Source: Sporobolomyces roseus
Taxonomy: Eukaryota > Basidiomycota > Microbotryomycetes > Sporidiobolales > Sporidiobolaceae
Direction: 5' to 3'
Assembly: GCA_016617785.1 (NCBI GenBank)
Contig: JADILM010000001.1
Span: 1,054,001-1,118,000, forward strand
Length of the DNA: 64,000 nucleotides
Within the stretch, counting starts at the first letter, position 1. The number at the start of each line of letters is the position of its first letter. Of the stretch, positions 57,479 to 64,000 are shown piece by piece. The translations under genes were made by a program, and so were the position numbers. The notes below the pieces were generated by a model that saw nothing but the letters and a program-made list of their open reading frames with translations, ran no database searches and had not been told where the DNA came from.

Positions 57479-59971
57479 TCAAACCAGTATCGGTAAGAAA
57501 GAACCGATGATCAAGAAAGGACACTGTCAAATCAAACAAAGGTGAGATCCCGACAGTCCCAAGTAAAAAGCGAGAAAGAGGGAGACTTACGGAGAAGAGA
57601 TCCCTTCGAACGCTGAAACAGAATGCACAAGGAACAGGTCGTCCATCAGGTCCCAACACGACGCATTGCAGAGTGACCGAAGTTGACGTTGATTCGAACG
57701 CGTGCTTGGCGAAAGATTCGTAATATTCAACGACTGAAGCCGTATCGAAAAGCTGTTGTTCCCCTCTCTTCCTCGATCAGCTTCATCCTCCCTTGAGCAG
57801 AAGAGAGAGTGCTTTACCTCGAAGATGTATTTCCCTCCACCAGCTCTCCCACCCCCACTCGTCGTAACTCCATTCACATTCCCCGTCCCAACTAGTTCTT
57901 CTCGTTTCCATCCCGTCAACAAACAAAACTCTGTCCCGACCAAACAAATCTCTCCCGTTCTGCGCCAAACGACGGTAGGGGTACCGGAGAATGAGATGAG
58001 TTTGTTGAGTTCGACCAGGGTCCGTTGGAAAGTCCGTTCGACGAATGTCTGTTCCACGAGAAGAGTAAATTAGGAATCGAGATGAGGGAAAGCACGGAGA
58101 GAGGAGACGTACCTCGTCTTCTTCTGTCAAGGGCATCTGTAAAGCAATGAGAGATGGTCTGAAAGTAGCAAGAGCTCGAACGATTCGAAGAATATCATTC
58201 TTCTCGAATCTATCATCGCGCAAGGTTTGATCAGCTCAATTCCGTATACTCGACAAGCGAACAACATACCTTGTTTTGAGATGTTTGACGAGGAAATGAT
58301 AACTCTGAGCATAAGGGTAAGGTTTCGTAACGCTCCTCAAACTCTCCTCAGCAGTCATTAATCCTGGTACTCCACTTCCTCCCGCTATCCCACCTGCTTG
58401 TCCCCTATTCACGCTTCTCTCTTCTCCTCCTTCGTTCGTCGAGAACATCTCCGTATCTTGCTGTTGTCTCGTTCCATCTTGTCCAAACGTCCCTCCAAAC
58501 CCTTCATTCGTCGCTCCACTCTCTTCTTTCATTCCTTGCCCTCCTCCCAATAAGGTCTCTTCTCCGATAGGTGCCCTCCCATTCGCTCCCCCAAATCTAG
58601 GATCGAATCCACCCCCTCCTCCCCCAATCCCTCCGCTCAAATTAGGAGTGTGCGCATCCAAAGCAAACCCGTTCCCATTCAACATGCTCGACAAGATTGC
58701 GTATTCCAAATTCGCGGCTTCTGATCCGAAATGCGTATGGTCGAGGGATGCGGAAGGGGTCGTGGCAAAGTTCAGGAAAGAGGTTGGATCGTAGTAGGAG
58801 GGATTTTGAGGTGCGAGAGAAGTTGACGCGGAGGTCGTCGAGAAATCAAAGATTGGTTGGGAGGTTGAAGGGGTCGGCTGGGGTGCGCGGAAAGAGGAGG
58901 GGAGAGTTGTGTCAGGTGGGTTGGGCGATTGAGAGGGTTGCGCAATGGCGGCTGAAGGTGAATCGAGTAATTGGACTGTAGTTGAGTCTAGGTTAGCGCA
59001 ACGTCGATTGCGAAGGATCAGGGAGACGTGTGACTTACCTCCGTTACCGAAAGTAGGAGTTCCCTCTGCGTGAGGGTGTCGATTTCTATCGAGGACTATC
59101 GAATTGCGAAAACCTGGATCAGCTCTTCAAGCTTTTGGTTGTCGATTCTCGAGGAAGAGAGAGCGACTCACGTTCATCTGGTACTTCTTGCAGATACTTT
59201 GCTTTCTTCCTAGCACCATCAACGCAATCTTCAGGACAACCTTTCTTGATACACCTCGCACAAGGTCGACCTGTTTCCCCTCTCTCACTCTCCATCAGCA
59301 TAGCTTCGCATTAGAGTAAAAGTCCGTGACTGACCATCATCACAAGTCAAATGAGCTTTCTGACAAGCAGCACAAGCTCTCCCAGCCTTCTTCTTCTTTT
59401 CCCTCGTAGCAACTGGTTTCCCATCTGCTCCCACCGCTTTCTTGCCTTTGACCGGTTTCTTCTTCGTCGCTGAACCCGTCGTCGCTGTCGTAGTTGTTGG
59501 TGGTGGTGTAGGATCGTACTCCTCAGCTTTCCCTTTCCCCTTGTTTCCCGCGGTTGAGAGAGGGGGAACACTCGATTCTAGATGATTAGGAGGCGGTCGA
59601 TCAAACGCTGAACCTGCATCTGATGCATTCGTTTCCTCATCACTCAAGAATGTCGCTCCTCCTCCTTCAGCTCGTCGGTTGTGATCACTGGCAGAACCAC
59701 TCCCACTCGCTTCGGCCATTTGTTGATGCAATTCCCTCTCCCTCTGTTCCTTTTGAGCGCGTTCTTGATTGCTCAATTCCTCTAGGAATACCATACGATT
59801 CGCTGTATGCTGTGGTATCGAAGAGGGAGGGAGAGAATGAGAGTGAGAGTGGGGTGAATGAGAATGAGAGTTGTTGCTATTGAAGAACCTCCCGCTCGTG
59901 ATTGATTCGTTAGGTCTTGCTATCGTACCAGGAGTAGAGGTTTGTGTACTCGGAGTCGCGTAACTCGACAT
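57479..59971 (-). CDS. ERT1: Zn2Cys6 transcription factor of the Ert1/AcuK type with PAS domain
   Basis: Ert1 and AcuK activate gluconeogenic genes on non-fermentable carbon sources. A long Ser/His/Thr-rich N-terminus ends in a basic run ([20 protein letters not shown]). The zinc cluster follows: [11 protein letters not shown] over an intron to [13 protein letters not shown], then [15 protein letters not shown]. The order of six Cys is complete. The middle is Gly/Ser/Pro-rich. The C-terminus is the family's PAS region: [116 protein letters not shown], and [14 protein letters not shown] at the stop (57479-57481). A Gly-rich insertion of about 20 residues splits the PAS region. About 700 residues. 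Confidence 0.92.
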
Positions 59972-60270
59972 GAGAGTGAGAAGTTTTGATCAAGAAAAAA
60001 GCGGGGAGCAGCGAATTTCTCTTCGCTTCGTTTCGGACGGGTCAAATTTTTCATTTCGTCATGTTTGCTCGCTGTATACAACGATGGATGGAGTCGTGGA
60101 GCGTACTGCCGCTGGACTTGCCTTCAGCCTCCCGAGTCAGAGGAGAACGTTCCTTGGCAACTTTGAGCGAGCTTCTCTCTTCGCTCAATACATATCCACT
60201 CCCAGAAGAACGATATGGGGAGTTGCGAGATGCTATATGCGATACTGCTTATTGTGTACTACTCGATTCC

Positions 60271-61909
60271 TTATCTCACTTCGACTCCCATTTCCTCCGT
60301 AACCCTCTCATTGATTTTCTCTTGAATCTTGTTGACTTCCTCATTTGACAGCGACCTGACGAGATGCAACGGAAGAAATCAGCTATACTTCGTCGCGTAG
60401 GGACAAGCGGACAGATCGACTCACCTATCCATTGATCGGTAGTTGAAGCGGTAACAACGAGATTCTCGTTTCGATTTCGGATGTGTGAATTGATCAATCT
60501 GTACGGAACCGAATCAAAGTCAGTACGAGCTAGACTGATTAGATTTATTCGAAACTCACGAGGTCCACTCCCTCGACCAGATCCCCCGCTTCATCCCGAA
60601 CCAACTCCATGAAATCATTCTCATGCCAACCAACTCCTCCTCCTTCCTTCGTTGGTAACCAGAAAGCCAGATCCTTGTAACATTCCGGATACTTCGAGTA
60701 AGGTTTGAAGGTTGAGATCGTACCCGACTTGAATTGGGAAGAGAAACGAGAATCTTGAGACCAGAACAAACGGATGTCGGGAATTGAGAACAAGACCATC
60801 GCGATTCGTTCTAATCCTAATCCGAACGCCCAACCTGATTTGTGAGGTACACCTGCACCAAACGATTCCAGTCAGCGAAAGATTCCGCGAAAGTAAGGAG
60901 GAGAGGAAGACGAACCAGATCGTGAAAGAGTGTCTTGACGAACTACACCGCACCCTAGAATCTCCAACCATTTTCCATTATACATGACTTCGACTTCATA
61001 ACTCGGTGCAGTCCAAGGGAACGTCGCTTCGATCCACCTAACTTGTAGAGGTCCACCTTCAGTCCCTTTCAACCCTTCAAACAACTTCAACACTAATCCA
61101 TTCAAACTATTCTTCAAATGCTCCGCAATAATCCTTGCGACTTCCGGATCGTGTTCTTCTTGATGAGGGTTCGTAGAGGTGAGATTGCGAGTAGGATCAA
61201 CGATTTCGATATTCGCTTGATCCAACATTTTACTCATTTCTTCGTTCTCCTTCTTCATTCGTTCGATTCCACCTTTGGAAGGATCGACAACGTTACATCC
61301 CTCAACTTGATGAAATACAGGATAATGACTCCTATCAATCTCGTCCCTCCTATAAACGTCCGCCGTCAAAAGAAACCGATCTAAACCTTTCTTGAAACTT
61401 TCAACTTCGTGTGCTGAAGTATGGGTTCTCAACATGTGTTGTCGATTGAGGTAGTAGGAATCGGTGAGACTTCGACCGGGGTGGTCGGGGGGAAATCCCA
61501 AGTCGTCAAAGTTTTGTTGGACGGTTACAATGGGGGAGAGAGAGTTCAAGTGGGTGAAGGAAGAGAAGTGGGCTTCGATGAGTGTGCGGAGGATACCGAG
61601 AGGGTGATTGGGGTCGAGGTGGAGGTTGCGATTCAGTTTCGAGAGGATTGTAGGAGTTACATTCGAATGATCATCTCGAGGATAAGGAGTATCGTTGACG
61701 ATCAAGGATCCTGTTTTCGAATGCCGTGTGGAGTAATGCCGTCTAAGGGGAGTAGGGGCGAGGAGAGGGAGTCGAGTTGACGATGATGAGGAAGCGGTGA
61801 AAGAACGAGAGAAGAGAGGAGCAAGTGCGAGTTTGGAAGTTGATGGAATCGTTGCCCTTGATGAGCAAGTACAAGGTGGTAGTAACCGTTTACTACTATT
61901 TCGAATCAT
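60271..61909 (-). CDS. MSF1: Mitochondrial phenylalanyl-tRNA synthetase
   Basis: Monomeric class II enzyme that charges mitochondrial tRNA-Phe. The N-terminus from ATG 61909 ([18 protein letters not shown]) is basic and Ser-rich, as expected for import; an in-frame ATG at 61969 would add 20 residues. Catalytic motifs: [70 protein letters not shown] (motif 2), [18 protein letters not shown] and [20 protein letters not shown] (motif 3). The anticodon-binding C-terminal domain has [34 protein letters not shown] and [14 protein letters not shown]. It ends [18 protein letters not shown] with TAA at 60271-60273. Four or five exons, about 500 residues, normal for the family. Antizyme lies divergently upstream. 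Confidence 0.95.
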
Positions 61910-62177
61910 ATCTGGACTGAGTTGATAGAGATTCAAGAGGAACGTTGCTGTCTTTCTCTCTGTTTCCATTCACTCCCTCATCTTCGATTTCGCACACCCA
62001 CTCTCAAGCACTCACCTTTAACTTGTAGGTCACTCCCTGATGGACTATTGATCTGTCCACTGACTCGTCTCTTTGCCTGGAACAGCTTAACGGAAGTTCA
62101 TCGGCTGCCAGCACTCGACGGCACAACTCTCTAGTCAATCAAGGCCCTTCAATAAACACTGGCAGAGCACCTACAAT

Positions 62178-63309
62178 ATGTCCAATTCCAATATCAAACC
62201 CTCTAATCGGTTAGTCGACTCCCCTTCTCTCCTTTCCTTGCCACCTTTTCTCAAAGGCCCAGACTCTTCAGGAAACTCATCACTAATGACAAACTGCAAC
62301 AGCTCGCGCGTCGGTCTTCAATCTGGAGTCGGCGCACCTGAGAACGCTTTCGCTGTAGAGGCAGCTACCCCTATCTACTGCACGTTGGAAAGGCGTAAGT
62401 TTTTCGCATTCTCCTTCATCTCCTTTTTGACCGAGATCATCTGACTCAAATTCAACTCTCGACCTCTCTTCTAGCGTACGGACGGCGTTCCTGACATCGC
62501 TAAGGTAGCCGAAATTCCTGGAAGCCCTTCAAGGGCGGGTGTACGCTGTAAGTCAAGAATTACCTTTCTTTCTCATTTTCCCTTCAGTTTGACTGACTCT
62601 CTCTCTTTTGTTGACTACAGCGTGTGTGAGAGACACTGCGTACTTCTCTTCTTCGACTCCTATTTCACTTTCAACTTCCCCTACTTCCTCGGCCTACTCT
62701 TCATCTTCCGTTTCCGACAACGACGAACCTATCAGCCCTCCTTCTTACCAATCCATCTTCCCTCCTTCTCCTCCCTCCTCCGCTCCTTCTTCCCCTTGCG
62801 ACTCCCTCCTCAGCACTAAATTCGAAAGTCGTCACCGTCAACCTTCGATCCTCGCTGCTGTTACCGGAGCCGCACCTCTCTCGACTCCTCCTACCGTTTC
62901 CGACGCCCCTGTCTCTCCTCCTACTCTCCTCCAAACCGTCTTCCCTTCATCGTCCTCCGTACACTCTTACCCTTCCTTCCCCGTCGACTTGACCGCTACG
63001 ATCGGAAAAGGTTGGAAAGGAGTTGTCGTCGATAACCTCATCGCCGGTACTCGCACCCTCTACGTAGGAGGAGGCAAGTTCGACGATGTCGAGTTGAGGG
63101 ATACTGTTTGTGAAGTATTGGATCAAGCCGAAGAGGAATACGGAGCGACTGGAGTAGTCCTTTGCCTCGAAAAAGGAAACAACAAGGAACAACTCGGTTT
63201 ACTCGTTCATCAATTGATGTACATCGGTTGTACCGTTGTCAACACCAACGATTCCTCGGACGGTATGGCACCTAACCCTGCTTACCTCCTCCTCGGAATG
63301 GACCTCTAA
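62178..63309 (+). CDS. OAZ1: Ornithine decarboxylase antizyme, decoded by +1 frameshift
   Basis: Binds ornithine decarboxylase, blocks its dimer and sends it to the proteasome; synthesis rises with polyamines. Exon 1 (62178-62394) begins MSNSNIKPSNRLVDSP. Exon 2 (62475-62547) continues as PYGRRS and meets TGA at 62492-62494. The +1 frame from GAC at 62493 reads DIAKVAEIPGSPSRAGVR and passes into exon 3 (62621-63309). There the Ser/Pro-rich linker is followed by the antizyme domain: FPVDLTATIGKGWKGVVVDN, TRTLYVGGGKFDDVELRD, EVLDQAEEEYGATGVVLCLE, EQLGLLVHQLMYIGCTVVN, and AYLLLGMDL with TAA. Order and spacing match the human antizyme core (LLEFAEEKLKVNYVFICF ... LGFEIV). The full-length protein needs one programmed frameshift; about 325 residues in all. 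Confidence 0.92.
62489..62495 (+). other. Programmed +1 ribosomal frameshift site (TCC-TGA-C)
   Basis: The zero frame arrives as CGT-TCC-TGA with C as the next base. This matches the metazoan and fission-yeast antizyme site UCC-UGA followed by a pyrimidine. Skipping the U of UGA puts the ribosome in the frame of the conserved domain. A GCCC/GGGC hairpin with a 5-nt loop (62524-62536), 30 nt downstream, could stimulate, but its role is inference. Confidence 0.9.
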
Positions 63310-64000
63310 ATTCGACCTCAACCTGCTCAAATCTGATTCCCGGTTCTCGTTCTCGTCTTCTCCGCCCTCCCCTCTTCGAATCGTCCCCCCCTGTTTTCGC
63401 CTCGTAATCCTCTACACAAAGATCAAAAACTCCCACGTCACGGCTCTTCAGTTTCTCGGTTCCTTCACCCTCCCCTCCCACTAAATCTTCTATCTCGAAC
63501 CCTTTTCTCTTCACCAAAAATCCACAAAAAACCTTCTTACAACGCCCTCGATACACTATACACTCTACACGAACCCCACCTCTTCTTCCTTCCCCCGCTA
63601 CCCTCTTGGCCGAGGAGTAACTTTCAAATCTGTTTTTGCTTTTGCTTCTAAATTCGAAAAAACCCACAAAAAATCTGGAGGAGTCAGGAGGTCGAGAGGT
63701 AACGGTCAGGCCTGTTAGGGATTTGTTTCTTCTTTCAGTTTAGTCGTCGCAATTCCAACCCTTTTGTGCTCCTTCTACCCTGTTCTTGCGCTGCGATGAG
63801 AGGAGAGTGAGAGTTTTTCGCAAGCCATTTCTCTTTCGAACTTTTTCGTTTCGCACTGTCAGCTTCGTTCACTTGCACAGGATCGACGACGTCGCCGACG
63901 ATCTGTTCAGACAGCCCCGTAAAAGAACCTGTCGAAAATGCAAACTTCCGAAAGTGGACGGTCTTGGAGCAATGGAGATTTCCTTCTTCTGCTTCCATCA
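63310..64000. other. 3' flank of antizyme to the window end
   Basis: About 690 bp. The first part is a pyrimidine-rich 3' UTR-like stretch. A minus-strand frame (63735-63998, 87 codons) starts with ATG near the window end but has no recognised domain, so it was not called. No RNA gene or repeat was seen. Confidence 0.45.

Noticed and set aside
62178..62444. Antizyme exon 1 as a separate 88-codon gene
   Set aside because: The frame past 62394 runs into the intron (GTAAGT). Splicing to 62475 and frameshifting connect it to the antizyme domain.
63735..63998. 87-codon minus-strand frame at the window end
   Set aside because: Starts with ATG but has no recognised motif and could be truncated by the window; not enough to call.

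Overview
This is nuclear DNA from an intron-rich fungus. Almost every gene is broken by short introns of about 50-75 bp with GT/AG borders, and the proteins are fungal (Cdc25-type Ras GEF, Sog2, Atg4, Ert1-like Zn2Cys6 factor, Yip3). The dense introns, and a homeodomain factor and ornithine decarboxylase antizyme of basidiomycete style, suggest a basidiomycete, perhaps a Pucciniomycotina yeast. The placement is inference; no rRNA or other marker is present. All gene models below were assembled by hand from reading frames plus splice-site logic.

Layout. 1-3 kb: 3' part of glutaryl-CoA dehydrogenase and an unknown protein (+). 3.5-16.3 kb: three minus-strand genes, namely an SH3/WW Ras GEF, the leucine-rich RAM-pathway protein Sog2, and oligosaccharyltransferase subunit Ost3/6. 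16.3-18 kb: a long region with only a doubtful small gene. 18-25.5 kb: homeodomain factor (+), small nuclear-looking protein (-), FKBP12 (+), an orphan (+), and a secreted Gly/Tyr-rich protein with Kex2-type sites (-). 26-31 kb: orphan (-), kinetochore protein Mis12/Mtw1 (-), RNA polymerase III subunit Rpc9/C17 (-), Arp2/3 subunit ARPC4 (+). 31-37 kb: class II aldolase/adducin-like protein (+), orphan family A member 1 (-), small orphan (+), Arf6 (-). 38-46 kb: Atg4 (+), orphan family A member 2 (+), a large disordered protein (-). 47-55.4 kb: PRA1/Yip3 (-), DUF1295 membrane reductase-like protein (+), orphan zinc-finger family B member 1 (-), RNA polymerase III subunit Rpc34 (-), a probable proteasome-assembly chaperone (+). 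55.8-63.3 kb: family B member 2 (+), an Ert1/AcuK-like zinc-cluster factor (-), mitochondrial phenylalanyl-tRNA synthetase (-), and ornithine decarboxylase antizyme (+).

Most of these genes are conserved housekeeping or signalling genes with no operon-like logic. There is a loose theme of polarity and membrane traffic (Ras GEF, Sog2, Arf6, Arp2/3, Yip3), and two RNA polymerase III subunits.

The observations most worth a second look are: (1) an antizyme whose zero frame ends in TCC-TGA-C and whose conserved domain lies in the +1 frame, i.e. programmed +1 frameshifting; (2) two unrecognised paralogous families, each with two members on opposite strands and with matching intron positions, one carrying three atypical zinc fingers; (3) GC-AG introns and start codons isolated on tiny first exons; (4) a secreted KR-D-processed peptide precursor; (5) an 11-bp perfect inverted repeat with heat-shock-element-like units in a divergent promoter.
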